A stretch of 64,000 bases of DNA from Tissierellia bacterium (lineage in GTDB: Bacteria; Bacillota; Clostridia; Tissierellales; Tepidimicrobiaceae), in the NCBI GenBank assembly GCA_012735215.1, contig JAAYHX010000023.1, forward strand, positions 124,001 to 188,000. Direction: 5' to 3'. Each line of letters opens with the position of its first letter. Within the stretch, counting starts at the first letter, position 1. Below, in pieces: positions 8,331-17,793 of this stretch. The translations under genes and the position numbers were made by a program. Under the pieces are notes generated by a model, which saw nothing but the letters and a program-made list of their open reading frames with translations, was not told where the DNA came from and did no database searches.

Positions 8331-10172
8331 ATGGGGTATAAGATAAACGAAGAGCTCATTGAAAAGATTCATGACAGTTGTGATCTGATAGATATAGTTT
8401 CAAGATATGTCCACATGAAAAGAACAGGCAGCAATTATGTTGGCTTGTGTCCATTCCATAACGAGAAAACTCCTTCTTTTACAGTGTCTAGCACGAAGCA
8501 GCTTTTCCATTGTTTTGGATGTGGAACAGGTGGAGATGTTATCACATTTATAATGAAGATAGAGAATTTATCCTTTCTTGAAGCTGTAAAGTATCTAGCT
8601 GAATTGTATGGCATTCCATTAGAAGAAGATGATGATAATGTAAGCAATCAAAGGAAGTTGGAACAAGAGAAGATATATGAGATAAACAGGACAGCAGCTA
8701 TATACTATTACCAAATGCTCAGCAAAAATTCTAAGGCTGTTAATTATCTTAGGGGTAGAAATATTGATATTACAAAGATTAAAATGTTTGGATTAGGATA
8801 TGCTTTAGATAGTTGGACCAATATGTTTGATTATCTAAAAGGAAAGGGATATGATGAAGCAGACATAGAAAAATCTGGTTTAATTAGCAAAAGTAAAGGT
8901 AATACTAAGTACTATGATAAGTTTAGGAATCGGATTATCTTTCCCATAATCGATACCAAAAATAGGGTTCTAGGCTTTGGAGGAAGGGTTCTAGATGATT
9001 CAAAGCCTAAGTATTTAAATTCTCCAGATACCTTGGTTTTTGAAAAAGGGAAAAATTTATACGGATTGAACTTGATATATAAGCATTCTAATAGGGAGAA
9101 GATCATATTAGTAGAAGGCTATATGGACGTCATATCCTTATTTAGCAGAGGTATAAACTATGCAGTTGCCAGCCTAGGTACTTCATTAACCAACTATCAA
9201 GCAAGGCTTTTAAAAAGGTTTGGAAAACAGGTATATGTCTGTTACGATTCCGATGAAGCAGGTACAAGGGCCACCCTTAGAGCATTAAATGTATTGAAAC
9301 AAGAGGGAGTTGATGCAAGGGTAATTACACTACCAGAAAAATACGATCCGGATGATTATGTAAGAGAATATGGTTTAGAAGGATTTAATAGACTTGAGAG
9401 TACTGCTTTAAATTATATAGATTACAATATCTTTATCCTCAAAAGAACCCATGACCTTACTACTCCAGAGGGTAAGATAAGGTTTACTAAGAAAGTTGCA
9501 AATCTTATAAGGGACTTAAAGAGCCCAATAGAGCAAGATGTGTACATGGATAAGATAGCTATGGATACAAAGGTTTCAAAGGAAGCAATAAGGAATGAGG
9601 TCATAGGTAAGGCTTCGCCTATAATTATCAATAAGGACAAGTATATAAATGTCAAAAAAAGCCACACTAATATCATAAATCCTGTTGAAACAGTTATTGA
9701 ACCTGCCCAATTAACCGCCGAAAAAAATTTAATCTTGTTGATGATAAGAAGTAGAAGTAACTTTGAATTGATCAAAAAGCATATAGAGGTGGATGATTTT
9801 TCATCAGATAATTATAGGACTTTGACTAAAGCAATTTTTGATGAGTATAAAAACAATCCTCATGTAATAGATATAGATATTAAAGAAATTACCAACAAGA
9901 TTTTTGAAAAGGGCAATAGAATTGATGCTGATGTAGCTAAAGAGATAGCTGATAGCAGCATAGAATCTTCTATTGAGAATATAGATAAGTTTATAAAGGA
10001 CTTAATAGATACAGTTAAATATTACAAGCTGAAAAATGAAAGGGAAGAAATATCTAAAAAGATTAAAGAGATAGAACAAAAGAAGGATTTAAAAGAAAAA
10101 GAGGTAGAGGAGTTAAGAAGATTATGCGTGAGATTAACAGAATTAGACAAAGAGTTAAATACACATACATAA
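8331..10172 (+). CDS. dnaG: DNA primase
   Basis: A 613-residue primase that makes RNA primers at the replication fork. The N-terminal CHC2 zinc finger (CPFHNEKTPSF and HCFGCGTGGD) lies near residues 40-65. The catalytic TOPRIM core follows (LVEGYMDVISL, then YDSDEAGTRA). The C-terminal helicase-binding part is weakly conserved and ends in a charged coiled coil (KKIKEIEQKKDLKEKEVEELRR). A TTG at 8325 is in frame, but AAAGGTG at 8317-8323 is better spaced for the ATG at 8331. rpoD follows 24 bases downstream. Confidence 0.95.
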   Translation: MGYKINEELIEKIHDSCDLIDIVSRYVHMKRTGSNYVGLCPFHNEKTPSFTVSSTKQLFHCFGCGTGGDVITFIMKIENLSFLEAVKYLAELYGIPLEEDDDNVSNQRKLEQEKIYEINRTAAIYYYQMLSKNSKAVNYLRGRNIDITKIKMFGLGYALDSWTNMFDYLKGKGYDEADIEKSGLISKSKGNTKYYDKFRNRIIFPIIDTKNRVLGFGGRVLDDSKPKYLNSPDTLVFEKGKNLYGLNLIYKHSNREKIILVEGYMDVISLFSRGINYAVASLGTSLTNYQARLLKRFGKQVYVCYDSDEAGTRATLRALNVLKQEGVDARVITLPEKYDPDDYVREYGLEGFNRLESTALNYIDYNIFILKRTHDLTTPEGKIRFTKKVANLIRDLKSPIEQDVYMDKIAMDTKVSKEAIRNEVIGKASPIIINKDKYINVKKSHTNIINPVETVIEPAQLTAEKNLILLMIRSRSNFELIKKHIEVDDFSSDNYRTLTKAIFDEYKNNPHVIDIDIKEITNKIFEKGNRIDADVAKEIADSSIESSIENIDKFIKDLIDTVKYYKLKNEREEISKKIKEIEQKKDLKEKEVEELRRLCVRLTELDKELNTHT

Positions 10173-10196
10173 AGACCAGGGAAGGAGGGAACTAAG

Positions 10197-11309
10197 TTGG
10201 ATCAAAAAAGCAAGAATGACAGAATGGCTGATAATGATAAGAAACAGGCTATTAGTAAATTAATTGATAAAGGAAGACAAAAAGGAATATTAACATATAA
10301 AGAAATCATGGATGCATTGGAAGAGATAGATATAGATGTGGAACAGGTAGATAATCTATATCTAAGACTAGAGGATCTAGGTATTGATGTAGTGGGAGAA
10401 AAAGAGGAACTTGAGCTGCTGGATGCTACTGATGAGGACACTGATGGGGATGAGGATGACCTGTCTTTGCCCAAGGGCATTAGCGTAGATGATCCAGTGA
10501 AAATGTATTTGAAGGAAATTGGAAAGATACCTCTCTTAAAGGCTGAAGAGGAAGTTGAGTTGGCTAAGAGGATGGAAGCAGGAGATGAGGAAGCTAAGAA
10601 GAGATTAGCTGAAGCAAATCTTAGGTTAGTTGTAAGTATTGCAAAGAGATATGTGGGAAGAGGTATGCTGTTTCTTGACCTAATTCAAGAAGGGAACTTA
10701 GGCCTTATGAAGGCTGTTGAAAAGTTTGACTACAGGAAAGGTTTTAAGTTTAGTACTTATGCGACCTGGTGGATCCGCCAAGCTATAACCAGAGCAATAG
10801 CAGATCAAGCTAGAACTATCAGGATACCAGTACACATGGTTGAAACTATAAATAAGCTGGTAAGAGTTCAAAGGCAGCTGGTTCAAGAATTAGGCAGGGA
10901 TCCTTCTCCTGAAGAAATAGCTAAAGAGATGAATATGGAAGTAGATAAGGTTAGAGAGATTATGAAGATAGCACAGGAACCAGTATCTTTAGAGACTCCT
11001 ATAGGGGAAGAAGAGGATAGCCATTTAGGTGATTTTATAGAAGATGACAATGCACTTGCTCCTCAGGATGCTGCAACCTTCACCATGCTTAGAGAACAGT
11101 TAATAGGAGTATTAGATAGCTTGACTCCTAGAGAGCAAAAGGTTCTAAAACTTAGATTTGGTTTGGAAGATGGAAGGGCTAGAACCTTAGAGGAAGTAGG
11201 TAAGGAATTTGATGTTACAAGAGAGAGAATTAGACAGATAGAGGCTAAGGCTTTGAGAAAACTTAGACATCCAAGCAGAAGTAAAAAGCTTAAAGATTTC
11301 TTAGAATAG
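10197..11309 (+). CDS. rpoD: RNA polymerase primary sigma factor (sigma-A)
   Basis: The 370-residue housekeeping sigma factor. An acidic region 1.1 occupies residues 1-90. Region 1.2 starts at [17 protein letters not shown]. Region 2.4 holds [17 protein letters not shown], and region 4.2 holds [20 protein letters not shown]. The start is TTG at 10197 behind GAAGGAGGG. The dnaG-rpoD order is the classic macromolecular-synthesis operon of Firmicutes. The sigma-H type promoter upstream of dnaG would add expression at entry to stationary phase. Confidence 0.97.
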   Translation: MDQKSKNDRMADNDKKQAISKLIDKGRQKGILTYKEIMDALEEIDIDVEQVDNLYLRLEDLGIDVVGEKEELELLDATDEDTDGDEDDLSLPKGISVDDPVKMYLKEIGKIPLLKAEEEVELAKRMEAGDEEAKKRLAEANLRLVVSIAKRYVGRGMLFLDLIQEGNLGLMKAVEKFDYRKGFKFSTYATWWIRQAITRAIADQARTIRIPVHMVETINKLVRVQRQLVQELGRDPSPEEIAKEMNMEVDKVREIMKIAQEPVSLETPIGEEEDSHLGDFIEDDNALAPQDAATFTMLREQLIGVLDSLTPREQKVLKLRFGLEDGRARTLEEVGKEFDVTRERIRQIEAKALRKLRHPSRSKKLKDFLE

Positions 11310-11313
11310 CAAA

Positions 11314-11340
11314 AAAGATTCGCTTAGCGAATCTTTAATT
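11314..11340 (+). terminator. Hairpin terminator after rpoD
   Basis: AAAGATTCGC, loop TTA, GCGAATCTTT: a perfect 10-bp stem. The T-run is short (TTTAATT), so termination may be partial and allow read-through into the small ORF and trmK. Confidence 0.7.
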
Positions 11341-11372
11341 GTTCCATCAAGTTTGACAAGGATGGTGATTCT

Positions 11373-11516
11373 ATGTCCATGTATGATGAGGATGACAAGG
11401 ATTATATTAATAGCATCATAGATTCAGATGAATCGGAGGATGAAGACTGTAGTAATTTCGATGATTTTCATATAGAGGACTATACAGACTTAATAGTATT
11501 CGATGAGGACTACTAA
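11373..11516 (+). CDS. Small highly acidic protein of unknown function (47 aa)
   Basis: An open frame of 47 codons from ATG 11373 to TAA 11516, with an AAGGATGG ribosome site 7 bases upstream. The product is extremely acidic (begins MSMYDEDDKDYIN and ends VFDEDY), with about 19 Asp/Glu and one Lys, no Arg, and no hydrophobic segment. I do not recognise a family. It fills the gap between the rpoD terminator and trmK and has no competing reading frame on this strand. The composition resembles small acidic modulators or region 1.1-like tails, but a function cannot be assigned. Confidence 0.6.
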   Translation: MSMYDEDDKDYINSIIDSDESEDEDCSNFDDFHIEDYTDLIVFDEDY

Positions 11517-11560
11517 GCAAATCAAACAACTTCAATTGGATTATAGAAAGGGTAGAAGGC

Positions 11561-12259
11561 ATGATACTATCAGAGAGGCTGAAGACAATTGCAGATTTTG
11601 TTCCTGCCAATAGCATTGTAGGTGATATTGGAACAGATCATGGTTATTTACCAGTATATTTAATAGAAAAGGGGATAGCAAAAAAAGCAATAGGGACTGA
11701 TATTAGCAGGAATTCATTAGAAAAGATTTACCAGCTGGTGAAATCAAGAGGGCTGGAAAAGCAAATAGATGTTAGGTTAGGAAATGGACTTGAGGTATTT
11801 AAACCCTTTGAAGTAGATACCCTTGTAATTGCAGGTATGGGAGGATTGCTAATTCGGGATATACTGGATAACCATAAGGAAGTGGCAGATTCAGTAAGCA
11901 ATTTTATTTTACAACCCAATATTGCTGCAAAGGAGTTAAGAGAGTATCTATATGATAACAATTTTGAAATAATAGATGAGAGACTAGTTAAGGAATGGGA
12001 TAAATACTATGAGGTTATATACGCTAAGAAGGGGAAGGCTTACTTAAAGGAAGACATATATCTTGAAATAGGAGAAAGGCTATTTATAAACAGGGATCCC
12101 CTGCTGAAAGAGTATGTCCAACATAAGATACTAGTTACGGAAAACATCATAGATAAACTAGATGTAGATGCTTCAGAAAAAAGCAGGGACAGGTATCTTG
12201 AATTAAGTAAAAAAATTGAAGACTATAAGGAGGTGTTAAGTAGGATTGAAAGCTTCTGA
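11561..12259 (+). CDS. trmK: tRNA (adenine-22-N1)-methyltransferase
   Basis: A 232-residue SAM-dependent methyltransferase of the TrmK/YqfN family, which makes m1A22 in tRNAs of Gram-positive bacteria. SAM motif I is VGDIGTDHGYLPVYL near residues 21-35, and the catalytic-region AGMGG motif is near residue 92. It opens with SERLKTIADFVP, a standard start. The last 14 bases overlap the Nif3-like gene, and the trmK-yqfO pair is conserved in Firmicutes. Confidence 0.93.
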   Translation: MILSERLKTIADFVPANSIVGDIGTDHGYLPVYLIEKGIAKKAIGTDISRNSLEKIYQLVKSRGLEKQIDVRLGNGLEVFKPFEVDTLVIAGMGGLLIRDILDNHKEVADSVSNFILQPNIAAKELREYLYDNNFEIIDERLVKEWDKYYEVIYAKKGKAYLKEDIYLEIGERLFINRDPLLKEYVQHKILVTENIIDKLDVDASEKSRDRYLELSKKIEDYKEVLSRIESF

Positions 12260-13346
12260 TATAGTTGATTTGATGAATAAGTGGGCCCATCCATATTTAA
12301 TAGATGAATGGGATAATACAGGATTTCAGCTGGGAGATTTAGATAAGGAAGTTAACAAAATAATTGTTGCTCTGGATCTAAATATAGAGGTTTTGGAAAA
12401 GGCCCTGGAAGAAAAGGCTGATATGATCATTACCCACCACCCACTTATCTTTAAGCCCCTAAAGGCCATAAGGAAGCAGGATTACAAGGAAGGCTTGATC
12501 ATGGATCTGATAAGACAAGATTTGGTGGTCTATAATGCTCATACTAATTTGGACTTGGCTGCTGGTGGAGTAAATGATGTATTGGCTGAAGTGCTAAATA
12601 TAAAGAATCCCGAGCCTCTGAAAGTAACCTATGAAGAAGCCCTCTATAAGTTTGTAGTATTTGTTCCTCATTCCCATGCACAAATACTAAGAGAAGTTCT
12701 GGGAAATGAGGGGGCTGGATTTATAGGAAATTACAGCCACTGTACCTACAATGTGGAGGGGAAGGGTACCTTTATGCCCCTGGAGGGGACATCCCCTTAT
12801 ATTGGAGAGCAGAATAGGCTAGAAGTGGTAGAGGAGGTTAGGATAGAAACCATAGTTAATAGCAAGGACTTAAAAAGGGTTCTGGCTAAGGTGTTGGAGA
12901 ATCATCCCTATGAAGAAGTAGCCTATGATATATATCCATTGAAAAACAAAGGGGAGTCCTTTGGGTATGGTCGTATTGGTGAAGTTGACAGGATGAAATT
13001 AAAGGATTATTTGAATTTAGTTAAGGAACAGTTAAATGTTGATGGTCTCATTGTTTACGGAGACCTAGATAGAGAAATATGTAAGGTGGCAGTTTGTGGA
13101 GGCAGTGGAGCTGCTTTCATATACGATGCTTATTTAAGAGGTGCTGATTTATATATTACAGGGGATGTTAAATATCACGATTCCCAGCAAGCCAGTGAGC
13201 TAGGATTGACGATTGTAGATGCGGGCCATTATGATACAGAAAAAGTGATCCTTCCAGCCATTAAAAAATATATAGAAGAAAATACGAATGGATCCCTTTC
13301 AGTAATTATATATGACAAAATCAGCCCCCTTCGTGTATTCTATTAA
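12246..13346 (+). CDS. Nif3-like dinuclear metal centre hexameric protein (YqfO)
   Basis: A 366-residue NIF3/DUF34 protein. Metal ligands are visible in ITHHPLIF near residue 63 and in NAHTNLD near 100, with GDVKYHD and DAGHYDTE at the C-terminus. The length indicates the version with a central PII-like insert (about residues 130-235), as in Bacillus YqfO. The family folds into a toroidal hexamer; its substrate is not settled. The start is TTG at 12246 behind AAGGAGGTG, inside the end of trmK. Confidence 0.9.
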   Translation: MKASDIVDLMNKWAHPYLIDEWDNTGFQLGDLDKEVNKIIVALDLNIEVLEKALEEKADMIITHHPLIFKPLKAIRKQDYKEGLIMDLIRQDLVVYNAHTNLDLAAGGVNDVLAEVLNIKNPEPLKVTYEEALYKFVVFVPHSHAQILREVLGNEGAGFIGNYSHCTYNVEGKGTFMPLEGTSPYIGEQNRLEVVEEVRIETIVNSKDLKRVLAKVLENHPYEEVAYDIYPLKNKGESFGYGRIGEVDRMKLKDYLNLVKEQLNVDGLIVYGDLDREICKVAVCGGSGAAFIYDAYLRGADLYITGDVKYHDSQQASELGLTIVDAGHYDTEKVILPAIKKYIEENTNGSLSVIIYDKISPLRVFY

Positions 13347-13367
13347 ATATCTCTTGGAGGTGGGTGG

Positions 13368-14081
13368 ATGTCAGACATAGACAGGTTGTGGGAAATGCAA
13401 CAACACACCAGCAGTTATATGACTGTAAAAAAGAGCCTTAAAGATTTATCGGCAAAGGATAAGATAAAGAGAATAGATAATCAGCTGAAGGAGACAGAAA
13501 GGGAGTTAACGGAGTTAGGAGAGAAGATAAAATCAAGTGAGGATATGCTAAATAAGAGTAATCGCCTGTTAAAGGATTATGATTATCGTTTGAAGAAGGT
13601 AGAAAAGAGCCTGTACGAGGAAAACATTAATGATTTAAAACAGCTCAGCCTATTAGATAAGGAAAGAAATGATATTATAAAGGATATAGAGGATAAGGAA
13701 ACGGAAATACTTCTAACCATGGATGAAATAGAAAGGTTAAGAAAAGAGTTTCATGACTTGGAAAAGGAATTTAGCAGATTGAAGGCTTCTTACAATAAAG
13801 CAGTCAAGGAGTATAGGATTTTGCTTGAAGATTTGAATAAAAAAGCTGAGGAAGAGATCAGGGAGATTAAAAGGATTGCAGCTATCCTGGATGAGGACTT
13901 ATATAATAAGTTTAGAGAGCTTATAAACACTAAGGGGATTGCAGTGGTTCAGGTAGTAGACAATAGGTGTAGCGGCTGTAATATGGTATTGCCTTGGGTT
14001 ATAATAGACAAGCTCAAGAAAAAAGATGAAATAACCTATTGTGAAAACTGCCATAGGATGCTTTATTATGATGCAGATTAA
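13368..14081 (+). CDS. Coiled-coil zinc-ribbon protein (DUF164 family)
   Basis: A 237-residue protein. Residues 10-170 are a charged antiparallel coiled coil rich in Lys, Glu and Leu. The C-terminal zinc ribbon has two pairs, CSGC near 202 and CENC near 225. The family (C4-type zinc ribbon, sometimes called CdsZ or YqfO-associated) often follows the Nif3-like gene in Clostridia and Actinobacteria. A nucleic-acid-binding role is suspected from the ribbon but not shown. It starts 21 bases after the Nif3 gene behind TTGGAGGTGG. Confidence 0.85.
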   Translation: MSDIDRLWEMQQHTSSYMTVKKSLKDLSAKDKIKRIDNQLKETERELTELGEKIKSSEDMLNKSNRLLKDYDYRLKKVEKSLYEENINDLKQLSLLDKERNDIIKDIEDKETEILLTMDEIERLRKEFHDLEKEFSRLKASYNKAVKEYRILLEDLNKKAEEEIREIKRIAAILDEDLYNKFRELINTKGIAVVQVVDNRCSGCNMVLPWVIIDKLKKKDEITYCENCHRMLYYDAD

Positions 14082-14120
14082 AGTATTGGCCATATCTAGA
14101 TAATTTGGTTAATAATTCAT

Positions 14121-14149
14121 TTGAAATTGGAGTGTAATTGTGTTATCAT
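14121..14149 (+). promoter_or_regulatory. Putative sigma-A promoter of rnpB
   Basis: TTGAAA (14121-14126), 17-base spacer, TATCAT (14144-14149). A second overlapping candidate is TTGGAG-17-TATACT, six bases further on. Either would place the transcript start shortly before the mature RNA. Confidence 0.5.
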
Positions 14150-14170
14150 TATACTACCAATAAAAGAGTA

Positions 14171-14516
14171 TATGAGTAAGTCGGATGATCGCATGTTCAT
14201 TTGAGCATGAGGAAAGTCCGTGCTCCATAGGGCAGGATGCTGGATAACGTCCAGTGGGGGCGACCCTAAGGCTAGTGCAACAGAAATATACCGCCTAACT
14301 CGTGTTAGGTAAGGGTGGAAAGGTGAGGTAAGAGCTCACCAGCAACTAGGCGACTAGTTGGCTCTGTAAACCCCATCTGGAGCAAGACCAAGTAGGGACA
14401 TAAAAAGGTGGTTGCCCGCTGCCGTCCCAATGGTAGGTCGCATGAACCTATTGGCAACGATAGGTCATAGATAGATGATCATCTAAAACAGAACACGGCT
14501 TACAGACTTACTCATA
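14171..14516 (+). ncRNA. rnpB: RNase P RNA, bacterial type
   Basis: The catalytic RNA of RNase P, which removes 5' leaders from tRNA precursors. The universal core is present: GAGGAAAGTCCGTGCTC near 14208, GGGTGGAAAGGTG near 14312, and ACAGAACACGGCTTACAG near 14487. P1 is closed by TATGAGTAAGTC (14171-14182) pairing with GACTTACTCATA (14505-14516). Size is about 346 nt. It is followed by its own terminator. Ends may be off by a few bases. Confidence 0.97.
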
Positions 14517-14523
14517 TCAACGT

Positions 14524-14562
14524 GGAACTTAATGGCCAATAGCCCTTAAGTTCCTTTTTTTA
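14524..14562 (+). terminator. Terminator of rnpB
   Basis: GGAACTTAA pairs with TTAAGTTCC with a GC-rich internal loop, followed by seven or eight Ts. Confidence 0.85.
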
Positions 14563-14662
14563 ACTCAATTCTGTAAGAAAGTTTTGAAAATGACTTCTTT
14601 ATTGTATAATTTTGCATAATATTTTTTGTAAGGCCACTAATATTTGAAAGGGAGGTATAAGG

Positions 14663-16125
14663 ATGATTGCATTTATTAAGCTTTCTCCAATAATAATATT
14701 GGCAGGGCTTATGATGGCAAGCAATATTGGGGATCTGGGCCTTGATATACTGATAATAGCTCCCATTACAACTGTATACGCAGCCCTAATTGCTATTTTC
14801 ACAGAAAAATATAAGCTTAGTGAGATAGTGGATGCTGCAGTAGATAGAGTAAAGGAAGAACAGCTTGTATTCTTCATTCTCATGTTGGCCTATGGTATGG
14901 CAGAAGCCTTTATGGCAACTGGAGTTGTGCTGCCATCATAAATGTAGCTTTAAACTTTGGGATTACAGGAAAGACAGTTGCTTTAGTAGCATTTGTCATA
15001 TCCTGTATACTATCAGTGGCTACTGGTACCTCCTGGGGTACATTTGCAGCATGTGCGCCTGTTTTCTTATGGCTAAACCACATAGTTGGTGGGGATCCAG
15101 TTCTTACCATATGTGCCATAGCTGGTGGATCATGCTTTGGTGATAATATTGGTCTTATATCGGATACTACTGTAGTTAGCTCTGGGATACAGGGAGTGGA
15201 AGTAATACATAGGGTTAGACACCAAGGGGTCTGGTCCCTATTGTGTTTGATACTTGCTGCCATCATGTTCTTGATCTCTAGCTTAGGCTTACCTAGTGAA
15301 GTTGGAAGTGCAGTTGAGGCCATTGAGCAGATTCCAGAAGAGGTGTATACTGTTTTAACAGAAGAAAGGCCATCAGCGGTAAATTTACTTAATCAGGTTA
15401 AAGAAGGGGTACCCTTCTACATGGTAATACCCCTGATATTAGTGCTAGTAGTTGCTGTAATGGGATTTCCCACCCTAGTATGTTTAGGTCTTGGCATTAT
15501 ATCTTCTTACATTTTTGGCATGATTGCTGGTACCATAGATAATACCCATGAATTCTTAGACCTTATGTATACTGGCTTTTCGGAGGCAGGTTCCTGGGTT
15601 ATAGTTATGATGATGTGGGTTGGTGCCTTTGGTGGCATCATGGGCAAGATGGGAGCCTTTAAGCCCCTTTCAAATTTAGTTCTAAGATTAGTAAAGAATG
15701 TAAGACAGCTGATGTTTGCCAATGGAATCTTGTCCCTCTTGGGCAATGCAGCTTTAGCAGATGAGATGGCTCAGATTGTTACTATAGGACCCATGATTAA
15801 AGAATTAACTGAAGAGAATGTGGAAGCAAGTGAAGAAGATATGTATAGGTTGCGGCTGAGAAATGCAACTTTTTCTGATGCCTTGGGAGTATTTGGTTCC
15901 CAACTAATACCTTGGCACGTGTACGCTGGATTCTTTGTAGGAATTGCAGGCTCTGTCTATCCCTTATTTGAATTTACCCCATTTCACTTAATCAAGTATA
16001 ACTTTATGGCCATTATAGCTGTTCTATCAATACTAATTTTAACATTAACTGGTGCAGACAGATTTATTCCCTTATTTAAGCTGCCAAAGGAGCCAGATGT
16101 AGTGTTAAAGAAAAGTGTTGATTAG
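14663..16125 (+). pseudogene. NhaC-type Na+/H+ antiporter, broken by one frameshift
   Basis: Two frames together encode one antiporter of about 487 residues with roughly ten membrane segments. Frame A (ATG 14663, GGGAGG upstream) runs to TAA 14939-14941. Frame B continues the protein to TAG 16125 and is open well before its first ATG at 15016; read back from there it gives CAAIINVALNFGITGKT, which joins onto the MATG of frame A near 14920-14930. NhaC signatures such as ATGTSWGTFAA and GDNIGLISDTT are in frame B. The junction shows no slippery heptamer. Everything else is intact, so this is either a recent mutation or a sequencing error. Confidence 0.8.
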
Positions 16126-16161
16126 ATGTATATTATTGGGTATAATAGTAAGGATAACATA

Positions 16162-16300
16162 ATGGCAGAGTAGATAGTTTGCGTTAAGTGTTAGAGGATG
16201 GAACGTGGCCTCTAAACGAAAAGCTTAAGGCTTGCGGTAAACTATCGCGTTCGCTGTCACATCGTAGAAAGTCTCTTTCTTGATGTGGTAGTTCTGCCAT
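16162..16300 (+). promoter_or_regulatory. Tetrahydrofolate (THF) riboswitch controlling folT
   Basis: The conserved THF aptamer core is recognisable: AGTAGATAGTTTGCGTTAAG near 16169 and GCGGTAAACTATCGCG near 16234. P2 is GATAGTTT/AAACTATC, P3 TTAGAGG/CCTCTAA, and P1 probably GGCAG (16164-16168) with CTGTC (16254-16258). The P1 left strand can instead join an 8-bp helix, ATGGCAGA (16162-16169) with TCTGCCAT (16293-16300), an alternative fold. A hairpin (16258-16287) contains CTTTCT, which could pair with AGAAAG in the folT ribosome site, so translational control is plausible. The downstream gene is a folate transporter. Confidence 0.88.
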
Positions 16301-16325
16301 ATCAAATAGAAAGGAGGCTTTTTTA

Positions 16326-16871
16326 ATGAAAAAATATAAAACGTTCAGAGTATCTTTTATTGTTTACTGTGCCTTGTTGATTGCACTAAATGTGGTACTA
16401 ACCAGGGTTGGCAGCATTAGAATTGGCGGTGGTGGAGTAGAAATTGTTAGAATAGGCTTTGGAGGATATCCAATCATATTTGCAGGAATTATGTTTGGGC
16501 CCTTGGCAGGAGGAATTGTTGGAGCCATAGGGGATATTATAGGTATGATAATCAGTCCTATGGGACCCTATATGCCTCATTTTACCATTTCTGCTGCTCT
16601 GACTGGAATTATACCTGGCTATATCATGAGAAGTTGTGCAAGTAAGGAATGTAAAACTTCAACCAAGAGATTGATGATAGCCATAGGAATTGGTCAGATA
16701 GTAACATCTATTATTCTAGTTCCCTATTTCATGAAAGTGCTGTTTGGAGTACCATTTGCTGTATCACTTCCATCAAGACTGATATCACAGGCCATAACTA
16801 TACCAATTTACGTCTATATGACTAAAATATTGATTAATAGATTATACTTTGTAGTAGGCGTGAATAGATAA
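16326..16871 (+). CDS. folT: Folate-specific ECF transporter S component
   Basis: A 181-residue integral membrane protein with five or six hydrophobic helices, matching the S components of energy-coupling factor transporters of the folate class (LTRVGSIRIGGGGVEIVRIG and the PIIFAGIMFGPLAGGIVG stretch). It would bind folate and partner with a shared EcfAAT module encoded elsewhere. The ATG at 16326 has AAAGGAGG 8 bases upstream. The THF riboswitch immediately upstream is the main argument for folate rather than another vitamin. folD follows. Confidence 0.9.
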   Translation: MKKYKTFRVSFIVYCALLIALNVVLTRVGSIRIGGGGVEIVRIGFGGYPIIFAGIMFGPLAGGIVGAIGDIIGMIISPMGPYMPHFTISAALTGIIPGYIMRSCASKECKTSTKRLMIAIGIGQIVTSIILVPYFMKVLFGVPFAVSLPSRLISQAITIPIYVYMTKILINRLYFVVGVNR

Positions 16872-16924
16872 AATACTATTGTAATTGGTATAGATTAATA
16901 AAAATCAAAGGAGGAGTGATAAGG

Positions 16925-17779
16925 TTGGCGGAGGTATTAAAGGGTAAACTGGTTGCTGATCATATTAAGGAAAGGATTAGGGCCAATATTGAAAGACTAT
17001 CTAAGGAAAACTTGTTTCCTACATTAGCAATTGTTAGACTAGGAAGCAATCCAGGGGATATTTCCTATGAAAAGAGCATTATAAAAAATTGCGATAGTGT
17101 AGGCATTAAGTCAAAGGTTATTGAGAAAGATGAAAACATAACTACAGAGGAGCTATCAAACTTAATAGAAGAATTAAACGAAGACAACAGTATTTCAGGA
17201 ATATTAGTTTTCAGGCCTTTACCCAAGCACATCGACGAAGAAGTTATAAGGAATAAGATTAGCCCAATGAAGGATGTTGATTGTATGCATCCTTTGAACC
17301 TGGAGAGGATATTTGAAGGTGATATGAGTGGTTTTGCTCCTTGTACACCAAAGGCAGCTATGGAAGTTCTTAAGTATTACAAGATTCCTATAGAGGGCAA
17401 GAATGTTGCAGTGGTAAATAGAAGTATGGTAGTAGGCAAACCCTTGGCTATGATGTTACTAAAAGATAATGCTACGGTTACCGTTTGCCATTCTAGAACT
17501 AAAGACCTACATGAGGTTACTAACAAGGCTGATATAGTGGTAGTGGCCTTAGGTAAGGCTAAGTTCTTTGATGAAAAGTATTTTAATGAGAAGTCTGTAG
17601 TAATAGATGTAGGAGTTAGCTTAGATGAGAATGGTAAAATAAGTGGTGATGTAGATTATGACAAGGTTGAACCAATAGTAGATAAGATAACACCAGTACC
17701 TGGTGGAGTAGGCAGTGTTACAACCTCTATATTGTTGAATCAAGTTGTCCTAGCCTGCGAGAAGTCTAAAGATAGATAA
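16925..17779 (+). CDS. folD: Methylenetetrahydrofolate dehydrogenase/cyclohydrolase FolD
   Basis: A 284-residue bifunctional enzyme that oxidises 5,10-methylene-THF and hydrolyses methenyl-THF to 10-formyl-THF. The catalytic Lys/Tyr region (YEKSIIKNC) is near residue 50, MKDVDCMHP near 118, the NAD(P)-binding NRSMVVGKP near 160, and the C-terminal TPVPGGVGSVT signature near 260. A GTG at 16916 touches the ribosome site; the TTG at 16925 is 10 bases from GGAGG and gives the usual AEVLKGK start. It shares the folate theme with folT and may be under the same riboswitch. Confidence 0.95.
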   Translation: MAEVLKGKLVADHIKERIRANIERLSKENLFPTLAIVRLGSNPGDISYEKSIIKNCDSVGIKSKVIEKDENITTEELSNLIEELNEDNSISGILVFRPLPKHIDEEVIRNKISPMKDVDCMHPLNLERIFEGDMSGFAPCTPKAAMEVLKYYKIPIEGKNVAVVNRSMVVGKPLAMMLLKDNATVTVCHSRTKDLHEVTNKADIVVVALGKAKFFDEKYFNEKSVVIDVGVSLDENGKISGDVDYDKVEPIVDKITPVPGGVGSVTTSILLNQVVLACEKSKDR

Positions 17780-17793
17780 GATAAGATTAGATT

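Noticed and set aside
14915-14945. Programmed -1 frameshift in the NhaC-type gene
   Set aside because: The overlap has no slippery X-XXY-YYZ heptamer and no stimulatory hairpin directly after it. Mutation or error fits better.
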